Positions 38,063-48,561 are shown, counted from the stretch's first letter. The stretch is 64,000 nucleotides of DNA from Spirobacillus cienkowskii (GCF_037081835.1 NZ_CP146516.1:1945501-2009500); one strand, 5' to 3'. The notes: generated by a model not told the origin, from the sequence alone. Program-made: numbers and translations.

Positions 38063-38977
38063 TTAACAGTTGTTTTGAACAGTTAACTGATCGAGTAAAT
38101 CTTTAACCGTCATGCGCGAGACACCAAGACTTCTCAAGGATGAAGCAACAACATTTAAAATTGATTTTTCTAAATCAAATACTTTTTCATCACCAACTTG
38201 ACGATAGACTGGCTGATGCGCATCAATAAGCGCAATGGCATCTGAACCCAATTCTGTTTTTAAATAATCAACACTAGGATGCACATTTTCAATGTAAAAT
38301 TGATACCGACTTAATAATGATGTTTCATCATCATCAGCCCTGCCTCGTTTTGTGGCTCTTGATAACATTTCTTGTTTACTAATACTTAAATGCAATACTT
38401 TAATAACCGGAATACCAAACCGTTTTAAAAAAGAAATTAAATGTTGCGCAGCTTTAACAGTTCGTGGGTAACCATCTAAAATAAAAGGATGAGTTTTAAA
38501 TTCTGGAGAATGTTCTATATGAGCCGCAATAAAATCTTGCGTCCATCTATTTGGAACCAACAAGCCATTCATTGTGCAAAATTCAAGCCATTCTAACTGA
38601 CTTGTAAATTTATCCATTTCTTTTCGTTTAAAATACAACTCCATTTCTGGTACATAATTTAAAACTTTGCGTGTTAAATCGTCTGTGGTATCCACACAGT
38701 CAAAAATATTGACTGCATCTGAAATTTTATAATTTTCAGCAAGTAAAGTTGCATAGCTTTTTTCATTTTTGGCACGTTGAAAAGTTGTACGCAAAATTTC
38801 GCCCATTGATAAATGAGCTTCTTGAGGAATAGACATTACCTTAGATAAGGCAACAGCAACCTCTCCTTTTCCGCAGCTTGAGGGTCCTGTTAAAATTAAA
38901 ACCCCCGGACCCCGTAATGAAACACGTTCAACTTTAATTTTAGACTCTAATTCATAAGCAACTCGGCTCAATGACAT
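38063..38977 (-). CDS. Adenylate-kinase-like nucleoside monophosphate kinase
   Basis: The P-loop is GPSSCGKGEV (residues 31-40), followed by a LSMGEILR segment corresponding to the NMP-binding helix of Adk. FILDGYPRTVKAA is the Adk signature, and RGRADDDE takes the place of the LID arginines. At 304 residues it is much longer than Adk (about 215): it has a 20-residue N-terminal extension, an insertion of ~60 residues before the DGYPRT motif, and a C-terminal helix tail. It lacks a zinc-type LID. It may phosphorylate a different nucleotide or have a regulatory role. It follows dapA by 17 nt and is probably in the same operon. Confidence 0.7.
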   Translation of the reverse strand: MSLSRVAYELESKIKVERVSLRGPGVLILTGPSSCGKGEVAVALSKVMSIPQEAHLSMGEILRTTFQRAKNEKSYATLLAENYKISDAVNIFDCVDTTDDLTRKVLNYVPEMELYFKRKEMDKFTSQLEWLEFCTMNGLLVPNRWTQDFIAAHIEHSPEFKTHPFILDGYPRTVKAAQHLISFLKRFGIPVIKVLHLSISKQEMLSRATKRGRADDDETSLLSRYQFYIENVHPSVDYLKTELGSDAIALIDAHQPVYRQVGDEKVFDLEKSILNVVASSLRSLGVSRMTVKDLLDQLTVQNNC

Positions 38978-38994
38978 GTTTCATTTCCTATTTA

Positions 38995-39936
38995 TTAAAG
39001 TAATATTTGTACTTGATTTTGTTTTAGCTGTTCGAGAATTGATTTTAAAATAGTTTCTTCTTGAGAAATTGCTGGGTATAAAGGAGCGCGAAGATTAGGA
39101 CCACACAAACCCAAATGAGAAAGCATCCATTTTACTCCAATAGGGTTTGGTACAGAAAATATGCCACTATTTATGCAGTATGTTGCTAAATGAATTTTTT
39201 GCATTTCTTTCAAATTGTTCTTATAAAAATTTTGTAAAATTTGTAAAAGCGCATTAGGAATAATATGCGAGGTGACAGAAATCACACCTTCGGCTCCACA
39301 CAAAAGCGCTGGCGCATAAGTTGCATCGTCTCCTGATAAAATTCTTACATTGTTTTTGTTACTTTCTTTTAAAGCATTTTTCATTTCTACTATTGCATTT
39401 ACATTTCCAGCAGCTTCTTTAATAGCAACAATGTTTTCATTTTCAGAAGCAATTGTAGCTAATGTACCTGGTAAAATATTAACGCCCGTTCGACTTGGCA
39501 CATTATAAATACAAATAGGTGTATTTTTTAATGCTAATGCCACCTCTCCGTAGTGCTTAATCAAACAATGCTGACTTGGTTTATTGTAATAAGGAGTGAC
39601 TACCATGACTCCATTTGGAGAATTATTATTAGTATTTTTTATTTGTGAATATTTTATTGATTTATCAATAGTTGTTTTTGTATAATTTGTGCCTGTGCCA
39701 ACATATACATGAAAATGATCATCTTGATGATTTAATGCAGCAAGAACTAAACTTTCTGACTCTTGTTCTGTGAGTGCTGCGTTTTCTCCTGTTGTTCCTA
39801 AAACAACAATCCCATGAATTCCTGCTGCTTTTTGATAAGCGATTAGTTTATCAAAAGATTGAAAGTCAACCTCTCCATATTTATCAAAGGGAGTTACGAT
39901 TGCGGTCATGACTCCAGTAAAAGGTTTGTGACTCAA
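38995..39936 (-). CDS. dapA: 4-hydroxy-tetrahydrodipicolinate synthase
   Basis: DapA condenses pyruvate and aspartate semialdehyde, the first step towards lysine and meso-DAP for peptidoglycan. The 313-residue protein shows VLGTTGENAALT (substrate loop), YNVPSRTGVNI with the catalytic Tyr, VAIKEAAGN with the Schiff-base Lys, and SGDDATYAPALLCGAEGVISV. A small insertion (KNTNNNSPN) lies near residue 105. The start is TTG at 39936, 6 nt after AGGAG. It leads a probable two-gene unit with the kinase-like gene. Confidence 0.94.
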   Translation of the reverse strand: MSHKPFTGVMTAIVTPFDKYGEVDFQSFDKLIAYQKAAGIHGIVVLGTTGENAALTEQESESLVLAALNHQDDHFHVYVGTGTNYTKTTIDKSIKYSQIKNTNNNSPNGVMVVTPYYNKPSQHCLIKHYGEVALALKNTPICIYNVPSRTGVNILPGTLATIASENENIVAIKEAAGNVNAIVEMKNALKESNKNNVRILSGDDATYAPALLCGAEGVISVTSHIIPNALLQILQNFYKNNLKEMQKIHLATYCINSGIFSVPNPIGVKWMLSHLGLCGPNLRAPLYPAISQEETILKSILEQLKQNQVQILL

Positions 39937-40065
39937 GGGTTTCTCCTTCCAAGTTAAAAACTTCTGCCTGGCAAAGGATAGCTATGTTAAAGAAACTTAG
40001 CAAGAATTGCATGAGCCTGTTGACCTCTACGTTGAGATTTGCTAACCACTCAATTACTCAAAAAG

Positions 40066-40142
40066 GGGCCGGTAGCTAAATGGTTACGGCAGCTCGCTCA
40101 TAACGAGACGATCTGGGGGTTCGAGTCCCTCCCGGCCCACCA
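40066..40142 (+). tRNA. tRNA with CAT anticodon (elongator Met, or Ile2)
   Basis: A 77-nt cloverleaf: the acceptor GGGCCGG pairs with CCGGCCC, the D-arm is TAGCTAAATGGTTACGGCA, and the anticodon loop is CTCATAA. The T-loop is TTCGAGT and CCA is encoded. Sequence type fits elongator Met, but a CAT tRNA modified by TilS to read AUA (Ile2) cannot be excluded. The top pair of the anticodon stem appears mismatched (G-A). Confidence 0.88.
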
Positions 40143-40177
40143 CTTTTATGATTTTAAAACTCCACATCCATCTATTA

Positions 40178-40403
40178 TCATTTGCATTCAATAAGAAGCT
40201 CTACAGTCGATTTCTTATGCACTTCTGCATCCGACGTCATACAGTTTACATTAAATTTATTTTTATCATTGTTTCCGTAGCAATTTGTACGGGAAGGGGT
40301 TGAAACGTAAGAATCATCCGCCCGCCCAACCTTTTGGGCCGTAAGCCGTGGCACAACCAACCAAACTTAAAATCAATAAACTTGCAATAAGAACGCAACG
40401 CAT
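40178..40403 (-). pseudogene. Small lipoprotein gene, apparently frameshifted
   Basis: An ATG at 40403 with AAGGGG 9 nt upstream starts a clear lipoprotein signal (MRCVLIASLLILSLVGCATA) followed by YGPKGWAGG and an early TGA at 40314. In the next frame the sequence continues without a stop as DDSYVSTPSRTNCYGNN... to 40178. The span is one base longer than a multiple of three, so removing one base in the GGGCGGGCGG tract would give a ~74-residue lipoprotein. As written only 29 residues would be made. The opposite view, that the short ORF is real and the rest is chance, is possible. Confidence 0.4.
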
Positions 40404-40500
40404 TGGATCTAACCCCTTAATAAAATTATTTTACATTGTGACAACGTGTCGAAGATACTGAAATGAGCAACAGACCTTAATTTAAGGTCACCACTTTTCT

Positions 40501-40989
40501 CTAGGTAAGAAGTTCATCAAGTTCTTTTGAAATCAACTCTGGAGTATCAGTGGGTGCGTATCTTTTAAGCACTTCACCATTTTTACCTATCAAAAATTTT
40601 GTAAAATTCCACTTAATAAATTCTGTTCCGAGTAATCCTTTGCTTTGTTTCTTTAAATATTGATACAATGGATGCGCATTTTTGCCATTTACTTCAACTT
40701 TTGCAAACATTGGAAAAGAAACCTGGTAATTTAAATTACAAAAATTTTTGATTTCGTTTTCATCTCCTGGCTCTTGTGCACCAAATTGATTGCAAGGAAA
40801 CCCTAATACATAAAAACCCTTAGCATTGTAATTTTTATAAAGTTTTTCTAATCCTTCATACTGTGGCGTAAAACCACATTTACTGGCTGTGTTGACAATT
40901 AATAAAATATTTCCTTTAAATTCTTCTAATCTTTTTACATGACCATCTATATTTTTGACTTCAAAATTATAAATCGATTCATTTGTCAT
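40501..40989 (-). CDS. Glutathione peroxidase family protein
   Basis: The start is the ATG at 40989, with GGAG 7 nt upstream; the longer open frame reaches back through tRNA-Val and is not credible. The 162-residue protein has the thioredoxin-fold peroxidase triad: Cys38 in NTASKCGFTP, Gln in LGFPCNQFGAQEP and Trp in KWNFTKFL. Bacterial Cys-type GPx usually uses thioredoxin as reductant and removes hydroperoxides. It is a single gene between the two tRNA genes. Confidence 0.93.
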   Translation of the reverse strand: MTNESIYNFEVKNIDGHVKRLEEFKGNILLIVNTASKCGFTPQYEGLEKLYKNYNAKGFYVLGFPCNQFGAQEPGDENEIKNFCNLNYQVSFPMFAKVEVNGKNAHPLYQYLKKQSKGLLGTEFIKWNFTKFLIGKNGEVLKRYAPTDTPELISKELDELLT

Positions 40990-41151
40990 ATTTGACTCTC
41001 CTTCTTTTGATTGTTTACATACACCCAACAAAATTCTAGATAACTTAAATAATTTTTTAATATCAAATACATATATTGGCAAATGAGGTTTTCTAAAAAC
41101 TAGACAGTTTCTATTGACAATGCTAACTTGCTCCAGTAAACGGAAATCACC

Positions 41152-41228
41152 GCAGTCGTAGCTCAGTTGGTTAGAGCACCACGTTGACATCGTGGGGGTC
41201 AGAAGTTCGAGTCTTCTCGATTGCACCA
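41152..41228 (+). tRNA. tRNA-Val (anticodon GAC)
   Basis: A 77-nt cloverleaf: the acceptor GCAGTCG pairs with CGATTGC, the D-arm is TAGCTCAGTTGGTTAGAGC, and the anticodon stem CCACG/CGTGG bounds loop TTGACAT. The T-loop is TTCGAGT and CCA is encoded. The last A of the CCA is also the first base of an in-frame ATG of ubiE, so the two genes probably share a transcript. Confidence 0.93.
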
Positions 41229-41245
41229 TGAAAATGGTGTTCAAA

Positions 41246-41968
41246 ATGAATTCTAAGAATTTCCAAGTTATCGATGGATTTAACATCATTGCACCCGCCT
41301 ACGACCTTGCCAGCGATGCAATAACTTTTGGTCTCCATAGAGTTTTTCGTTCAAGACTCTGCTCCAATGCAATATCACTTACACCACAAAATGGAACACT
41401 GCTCGACCTTGCTACAGGCACAGGAGACGTTGTTCTTAAAGTTGCCCACTCACGCCCAGATATCTCTATTACAGGATTAGATGCCGCAGAAGGCATGTTA
41501 AATATTGCGCAAAAAAAAATAGAACATAAAGCAAAACTATTTCAAAAAAATATTGAATTTAAACTTGGTGATGCCCTAGCAATTCCATTTTCTAACGAAA
41601 CATTTGACACCATTACAATAAGCTGGGGAATTCGTAATTTTACGCCGCTATCTGTTGCATTAAAAGAAATTATGAGAGTTCTTAAACCCAAAGGACACTT
41701 AATCATACTAGAAGTTGGCAAACCAGAATTCTCATCAATTCAAAAAATTTCTCGTTTGTGTAAAAAAAACTTTCCTAAAATTGAAAGTAAACTCACAGAT
41801 TTTCTACCAGTTTCTTTTCAACAAGCCAATTTATCAGAATCCTTTCCAAGTGGTAGCCAGCTTGTTGCAGAACTGTACGATAGCGGTTTGATAAATGCAA
41901 AATCTACCAATCCCCTTGGTGCAGGTTTTGTTTATTTATACTCTGCTCAAAAGCCTGCTGCGAGATAA
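41246..41968 (+). CDS. ubiE: Demethylmenaquinone/ubiquinone C-methyltransferase
   Basis: UbiE/MenG is the SAM-dependent methyltransferase of quinone synthesis. It shows FNIIAPAYDLASDAITFGLHR, the SAM motif LLDLATGTGDVVLK, GDALAIPF, WGIRNFTPL and VLKPKGHLIILE. The 240-residue length fits. Three in-frame ATGs lie close together (41228, 41234, 41246); I chose the last because the family usually starts about here and the first overlaps the tRNA 3' end. No strong SD is visible before any of them. The 3' end overlaps rfbB (opposite strand) by 22 nt. Confidence 0.88.
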   Translation: MNSKNFQVIDGFNIIAPAYDLASDAITFGLHRVFRSRLCSNAISLTPQNGTLLDLATGTGDVVLKVAHSRPDISITGLDAAEGMLNIAQKKIEHKAKLFQKNIEFKLGDALAIPFSNETFDTITISWGIRNFTPLSVALKEIMRVLKPKGHLIILEVGKPEFSSIQKISRLCKKNFPKIESKLTDFLPVSFQQANLSESFPSGSQLVAELYDSGLINAKSTNPLGAGFVYLYSAQKPAAR

Positions 41969-42957
41969 TGCTGAACTGTATAAAGCAACCCCTCATCCAA
42001 TTTATGAGTTGGTTCCCACCCCAACTTATTTTTAATCTTAGAATTGTCTATTGCATACCGCCAATCGTGCCCAGGTCTATCTGTCACAAAAGAAATGAGG
42101 GATTCATAGTTTATAGAAGCTGGTTTTAATTGATTCATAATTTTACAAATCATTTTTACTAAACTCATATTACTCACTTCAGTATTGCCACCAACATTAA
42201 AACACTCTCCAACACAAGAGCGTTGTAATACAGCATCGATAGCAGAACAGTGATCAATCACATACAGCCAATCTCTAATGTTACTTCCATCTCCATATAC
42301 AGGAATGCGCTGCTGCTCTAAACAGCTTCTAATCACGGTTGGAATGAGTTTTTCTGAATGCTGAAATCGACCATAATTGTTAGAACAATTCGTAATAGAA
42401 ATTGGTAAACCATAAGTATTTGCATACGCTTTCACCAAATGATCCGAACTTGCCTTCGTTGCCGAATACGGAGACTGTGGATCATAAGGCGTGATTTCAG
42501 AAAATGGAAGATCATGCAATGACAACGAACCGTACACTTCGTCCGTAGAAATATGATGAAAACGACATTGATTTTGAGTTAATTTTTTTTCAACAATCCA
42601 CACTTGACGCGCAGCCTCTAGCAATTGAAACGTGCCAAGCACATTTGTTTGCACAAAATGCAGAGGATTTTCGATGGAACGATCAACATGACTTTCTGCC
42701 GCAAAATTTATAATTTTTGTTATTGAATATTGTCTTAACAAATTTACAATTAAATTTTGATCACAAATATCACCTTGTACAAATTTATGGGAATACAAAT
42801 CAGATAAATTTGACAAATTTTTTAATGAACCAGCATAAGTGAGTTTATCTAAACTTATTATTTTTATTTTATGATATTTTTCAAACATGTATCTAACAAA
42901 ATTTGAGCCAATAAATCCCGCAGCCCCTGTTACAAGCAAAACATCTTCATGCACCAT
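41947..42957 (-). CDS. rfbB: dTDP-glucose 4,6-dehydratase
   Basis: RfbB converts dTDP-glucose to dTDP-4-keto-6-deoxyglucose, the branch point to rhamnose and related surface sugars. The sequence has VTGAAGFIGSNF (NAD site), HISTDEVYGSL (Thr/Asp/Glu triad), YSATKASSDH (Tyr-x3-Lys), YGRFQHSEKLIP and NIRDWLYVIDHC. I chose the ATG at 42957 with AGGG 6 nt upstream, giving 336 residues; a start at 42981 directly after the rfbA stop is possible. rmlC and rmlD are not in the window, so the final sugar is uncertain. Confidence 0.93.
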   Translation of the reverse strand: MVHEDVLLVTGAAGFIGSNFVRYMFEKYHKIKIISLDKLTYAGSLKNLSNLSDLYSHKFVQGDICDQNLIVNLLRQYSITKIINFAAESHVDRSIENPLHFVQTNVLGTFQLLEAARQVWIVEKKLTQNQCRFHHISTDEVYGSLSLHDLPFSEITPYDPQSPYSATKASSDHLVKAYANTYGLPISITNCSNNYGRFQHSEKLIPTVIRSCLEQQRIPVYGDGSNIRDWLYVIDHCSAIDAVLQRSCVGECFNVGGNTEVSNMSLVKMICKIMNQLKPASINYESLISFVTDRPGHDWRYAIDNSKIKNKLGWEPTHKLDEGLLYTVQHYLAAGF

Positions 42958-42981
42958 TTCGCACCCTGCCCAATAAAACAT

Positions 42982-43854
42982 TTACACATGATTGTTCAAT
43001 ACTTTTAGAAGATATTTGCCATAGCTATTTTTAGATAAAGCCAGAGCTAATTTTTCGAGTTGATCAGCGGAAATAAAACCTTTACGCCACGCAATTTCTT
43101 CTGGACAACAAATTTTTAAACCCTGTCTTTCTTCTAATACAGAAACATATAATGAGGCTTCAAGCAAAGACCGAGGGGTTCCTGTATCTAGCCACGCAAC
43201 ACCTCTACCTAATATTTCTACTTTTAATTTTTGCAAACTTAAATATTTTTTTAAGATATCTGTAATTTCGAGTTCGCCACGCAACGATGGTTTGAGTTCT
43301 TTTGCAAATTGTACAACATTGCAATCAAAAAAATAAAGCCCTGTAATTGCAATATTTGACTTAGGATCTGTGGGCTTTTCTTCTATTGAAATAATTTGCC
43401 CTTGAGCATCAAAATTTACAATACCATACCGCTCAGGATCATTAACAGAATAACCAAAAACCAAACCGCCTTCTAAATCCTTGCGACAATCTTCAAGGTA
43501 ATGCATAAAACTTTGGCCATGAAAAATATTATCACCTAACATTAAGCACACATCGCTTTTACCAATAAAATGTTCGCCAATTAAAAAGGCTTGAGGGAGT
43601 CCTGCAGGCTCGCGCTGTTCGGCATAAGATAAAGAAATTCCTAAGCTGCTTCCATCTCCTAAGAGTTCTTGAAACAAGAGGAGATCTCTTGGGGTAGAAA
43701 TAATCAAAATTTCTTTAATATTTGCCATTATCAGCATTGAAAGAGAGTAGTAAATCATTGGTTTATCATAAACAGGAATCAACTGTTTACTTATAACTTG
43801 GGTCACAGGAAATAGACGGGTTCCAAGACCTCCGGCTAAAATTATTCCTTTCAC
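42982..43854 (-). CDS. rfbA: Glucose-1-phosphate thymidylyltransferase
   Basis: RfbA makes dTDP-glucose from dTTP and glucose-1-phosphate. The start is GTG at 43854 with GGAGG about 6 nt upstream, giving 290 residues, the family length; the frame opens further right without meaning. Motifs are GIILAGGLGTRLFPVT (nucleotide site), SKQLIPVYDKPMIYY, LMLGDNIFHG, PERYGIV, EEKPTDPKSN and VAWLDTGTP. It is divergent from groES and is followed closely by rfbB, with which it forms an operon. Confidence 0.95.
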   Translation of the reverse strand: MKGIILAGGLGTRLFPVTQVISKQLIPVYDKPMIYYSLSMLIMANIKEILIISTPRDLLLFQELLGDGSSLGISLSYAEQREPAGLPQAFLIGEHFIGKSDVCLMLGDNIFHGQSFMHYLEDCRKDLEGGLVFGYSVNDPERYGIVNFDAQGQIISIEEKPTDPKSNIAITGLYFFDCNVVQFAKELKPSLRGELEITDILKKYLSLQKLKVEILGRGVAWLDTGTPRSLLEASLYVSVLEERQGLKICCPEEIAWRKGFISADQLEKLALALSKNSYGKYLLKVLNNHV

Positions 43855-43959
43855 GAAACCTCCTCCAAATCCCTTGACACAAACCTTAAGGCGCTTAGCC
43901 TTTATCTTACTGCCTTGCACCAAACAGGCAAACACAAAACCTCTTTATAGGAGACTTTC
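43855..43959 (+). promoter_or_regulatory. Divergent rfbA/groES promoter region
   Basis: On the plus strand CCCTTGACA (43871-43879) resembles a -35 element of sigma-70 or heat-shock type. An inverted repeat AAGGC-GCTTA-GCCTT (43888-43902) follows. A TATCTT (43903) lies too far (23 nt) for a good -10. There is no CIRCE element (TTAGCACTC-N9-GAGTGCTAA), so HrcA control is not indicated. Confidence 0.3.
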
Positions 43960-44256
43960 ATGAATAAATCTATCCGTCCTTTAAACGATCGCATTCTTTT
44001 GAAACGTATTGAAGCAGAACAAAAAACAGCTGGAGGCATTCTTATACCAGATAATGCTAAAGAAAAACCTCTAGAAGGCAAAGTGATTGCAGTTGGAAAC
44101 GGTAAAATATTGGAAAACGGCACACACCAAACTCCTGATGTCAAAACTGGTGATAAGGTTTTATTTGGCAAATGGAGTGGCAATGAAATCAAAATTGATG
44201 GCGAAGAATTTTTGCTTGTTAAAGAAGACGAAATTCTTGCAGTAATTGAAGCTTAA
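43960..44256 (+). CDS. groES: Co-chaperonin GroES
   Basis: The 98-residue protein is the heptameric lid of GroEL. Visible motifs are [27 protein letters not shown], the mobile loop near residues 17-32, [20 protein letters not shown] and the C-terminal [19 protein letters not shown] precedes the ATG by about 7 nt. groEL follows after 66 nt, forming the classical bicistronic operon. Confidence 0.97.
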   Translation: MNKSIRPLNDRILLKRIEAEQKTAGGILIPDNAKEKPLEGKVIAVGNGKILENGTHQTPDVKTGDKVLFGKWSGNEIKIDGEEFLLVKEDEILAVIEA

Positions 44257-45984
<1,728 letters not shown>

Positions 45985-46018
45985 TCTGCTTGTTGCCTTT
46001 TTAAAATAGTACGCATAC

Positions 46019-46062
46019 AAAGCTCAGTACGCATCATTTCGGCGCGCACTGAGCTTTTTTTT
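46019..46062 (+). terminator. Rho-independent terminator of groESL
   Basis: AGCTCAGT (46021-46028) pairs with ACTGAGCT (46048-46055), with additional GC pairing inside the loop, and continues into a run of eight T. It ends about 10 nt before the NCS2 permease start, so that gene is transcribed by read-through or from a promoter overlapping the hairpin. Confidence 0.88.
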
Positions 46063-46072
46063 AGGGGATTGT

Positions 46073-47359
46073 ATGAGCCCACAACGCAGGTTTTGGCAAG
46101 AAGTTTTTGCTGGAATAACAACATTTTTTACAATGTCTTATATAATTATTGTAAACCCTCAAATTATGTCTACACCTGGCACAGGAATGTCCTTTGTAGG
46201 CTCTTTAACTGCAACAGTGCTCATTTCATTCTTAATGAGCTTTTTAGCAGGTGTTTATATTAAACTCCCCTACGCACTGGCACCAGGAATGGGTCTCAAT
46301 GTATTTATCGCTTATTCAATTATGTTAGGTGAAAAAGTTCCATGGCAAACAGCAATGGGACTTATTTTTTGGTCTAGTGTTTTATTTATTATTGTCTCAA
46401 TTTTTCCAATTCGCCAAAAAATTGTGGAAGCGTTGCCTGCAAACATGAAATACGCATTGTCATGCGGAATTGGTTTGTTTTTAGCATTTATTGGTTTAAA
46501 AAACATGGGAATAATTGTTTCTCATCCAGTTACATTTGTTGCATTAGGAAAAATAAATTTAACAATATTATTTGGATTATTAGGTTTTGTATTAGCATTT
46601 TTCTTATTTATACGAAAAAAACCCTACGCATTTCTTGCATCAATTTTATTTATAACAGGTCTTTCTTTATTAAGTGGTGACATTGCATTACCTAAAGAAT
46701 TTTTTTCGCTTCCAGACTTTAAATCACATTTTTTTCAACTCGATCTCGTTGGATCTCTGAAATGGAGTTTTATTCCAGTAATTTTAGCGATTTTTATGAC
46801 AAATTTATTTGATTCGTTATCTTCAATTATTGGCCTAGCAACGAATGCTGGTTTTATTGATAAAAAAGGCACACCACAAAAATTGAAAGAAACTTTACAT
46901 ATCGATTCTTTTGGTTCGTTAATATCGAGTTTATTTGGTACAGCACCAGCCACAGTATTTATTGAAAGTTCTGCAGGAATACAAGCGGGTGGCAAAACCG
47001 GTTTAACAGCAATTGTAACAGCAGTTTGTTTTCTACCTTTTTTATTTTTATCTCCCTTAATAACAGTGATTCCAGTTTATGCAACAGCTCCTGTGTTAGT
47101 ATTTGTAGGAATATTAATGTGTCACTCAATCAAATACATTAAAGCCGAAAAAATGGATGATTTAATTCCTGTTTTTCTGACTATTATTTTAATGCCCCTT
47201 ACATTTTCTATTACTCAAGGAGTGCTTTGGGGAATTATTAGTTACGTTTGTTTAAAAATTTGTGTTGGTAAAACAAAAGAAATATCTTTAACTTTATGGT
47301 TGATTGCAATAATTTGTGCGTTATCTTTACTCTTAGAGCACTCTACATTTTTTTCGTAA
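46073..47359 (+). CDS. NCS2 family purine permease (AzgA-like)
   Basis: A 428-residue inner-membrane transporter with 12-14 hydrophobic segments. It carries AzgA/NCS2 motifs: AGITTFFTMSYIIIVNPQIM, ALAPGMGLNVFIAYS, ALSCGIGLFLAFIGLKN, MTNLFDSLSSIIGLATNAGF, and GTAPATVFIESSAGIQAGGKTGL. Such proteins import adenine, guanine or hypoxanthine with protons. AGGGG precedes the ATG. The last 375 nt of this gene also occur, slightly altered, at 48562-48938 as a gene fragment. Confidence 0.92.
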   Translation: MSPQRRFWQEVFAGITTFFTMSYIIIVNPQIMSTPGTGMSFVGSLTATVLISFLMSFLAGVYIKLPYALAPGMGLNVFIAYSIMLGEKVPWQTAMGLIFWSSVLFIIVSIFPIRQKIVEALPANMKYALSCGIGLFLAFIGLKNMGIIVSHPVTFVALGKINLTILFGLLGFVLAFFLFIRKKPYAFLASILFITGLSLLSGDIALPKEFFSLPDFKSHFFQLDLVGSLKWSFIPVILAIFMTNLFDSLSSIIGLATNAGFIDKKGTPQKLKETLHIDSFGSLISSLFGTAPATVFIESSAGIQAGGKTGLTAIVTAVCFLPFLFLSPLITVIPVYATAPVLVFVGILMCHSIKYIKAEKMDDLIPVFLTIILMPLTFSITQGVLWGIISYVCLKICVGKTKEISLTLWLIAIICALSLLLEHSTFFS

Positions 47360-47567
47360 CAAAAAATATATAAGATATATATAAGATATATATAACTAAA
47401 ACGAATAAAATAATTTATTTTTCTAAAAAATCATCACAAAAAAAGTAACAAAACAATATTTACTTCACAATAAATAGCTGCTAACAAAGAAATGCTCCCA
47501 GAAAAAGAGCTGCTTTTTAGAGCTGTTTTCACAATTAAATATATAATTAAAAACAGAGGAAAATAAC

Positions 47568-48317
47568 ATGCGTTTTGTAAAAAATTATTATCTGCATACA
47601 ATTTTTTTAGTTTCAACTTTATTTGGCTGTAAAAACAAACTAGATCCTAACGAGCAAAATATTCATAAAGTCGAAATTGAGCCCAATTTAGAGGAAACTA
47701 AAAACAAATCAATTATCAAAAATTGCCAAAGTAGTTATAGTCCAAACTGCTCCATGGAATCAACTTATTCTAAGTATTCTAAGATCTCTTTGTCTTTTTC
47801 AAAAAAATATGAATCAGATAAAATTACCATAACAAAAATAGATTTCAATGATCAAGCAAAAAATAGAGAATTTTACGATGATATATCAAGAGCAGACGAA
47901 TCAATAGAATCAATACATAATCACTCAATACCTTATGCAACTTTTCTTAATTTATTACAAAAATTAACCATTATTTATTTTAACTCAAATGATTCAATTA
48001 GCATTAATTTTAGTAGTATTGAAGATAAAAATAAATTTTGCGATGAGTTAGAAAAATATTTATATATATTATATCAAGCGACAGAAAGCACTAGTTATTT
48101 TGATCATTTACGTCGACCAAAACAAAACATTAGTGAACGTGGCAATTCGTTGCTTAAAGATTTATTTTCTTTAAAAACCTTTAAAAAAGATGAAAATAAT
48201 TTGAATTACGAAGATTTAAAAAATATTTTATTTTTTCCTAAAGAAGGTTTTGATTTATTTAAAAATAATTTATTAGATATAATTAGAAAAAACAAAGAAA
48301 AATTAACATCAACTTAA
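47568..48317 (+). CDS. Lipoprotein, family copy A
   Basis: The 249-residue protein has a lipoprotein signal with lipobox LFGC (Cys about 22). It is homologous to the two lipoproteins downstream. Shared points include a Cys pair near the mature N-terminus (KNC ... PNCSMES), a middle SNDSISINFS strand and the C-terminal NYEDLKNILFFPKEGFDLFK and LLDIIRKNKEK. It is more diverged than B and C are from each other. It lies between the NCS2 gene and a fragment of the GT9 gene. It has AT-rich low-GC codon use. The function is unknown; a surface or periplasmic location is inferred. Confidence 0.65.
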   Translation: MRFVKNYYLHTIFLVSTLFGCKNKLDPNEQNIHKVEIEPNLEETKNKSIIKNCQSSYSPNCSMESTYSKYSKISLSFSKKYESDKITITKIDFNDQAKNREFYDDISRADESIESIHNHSIPYATFLNLLQKLTIIYFNSNDSISINFSSIEDKNKFCDELEKYLYILYQATESTSYFDHLRRPKQNISERGNSLLKDLFSLKTFKKDENNLNYEDLKNILFFPKEGFDLFKNNLLDIIRKNKEKLTST

Positions 48318-48557
48318 TCTAAAAAGTCAAATAGAATTGAACAAATTTGTCTGCAGCTTTTGTTGTATACACTCTAAGACAGCGCTCACAGTAATTTTAT
48401 CGTAAGCTAGTTTTTCTTGAAGTTCACCTAACTCTTGACAAGAGATCAATTTGTGCTTTGGGTAAACATACTTTTGCCATTTTTAACAAACTATTATGCA
48501 GCCCTAAAAGCCTCCCCAATAGCGTCTTACCGAAGCAGAACCCACAAGAGTTAAAGT
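48318..48557 (-). pseudogene. 3'-end fragment of the GT9 glycosyltransferase gene
   Basis: This segment aligns by eye with the 3' end of the GT9 gene (51574-51803), in the same orientation. Shared stretches include TAATTTTATCGTA, GCAGCCCTAAA and CCCACAAGAGTTAAAGT. Many substitutions and indels interrupt the frame and the catalytic part is absent. It is joined at about 48557-48562 to a fragment of the NCS2 gene. It is a remnant of a segmental duplication. Confidence 0.8.
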
Positions 48558-48561
48558 GGCT

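Noticed and set aside
40501-41289. A 262-residue reading of the GPx gene reaching through tRNA-Val
   Set aside because: The extra N-terminus would be encoded by the antisense of a tRNA gene; the ATG at 40989 has a proper SD and family-length product.
43855-43959. CIRCE element for groESL
   Set aside because: No TTAGCACTC-N9-GAGTGCTAA match; only a short AAGGC/GCCTT repeat is present.
47366-47396. Short ATATATAAGAT-type tandem repeat after the permease gene
   Set aside because: Two to three AT-only units in AT-rich DNA; not distinguishable from simple-sequence noise.
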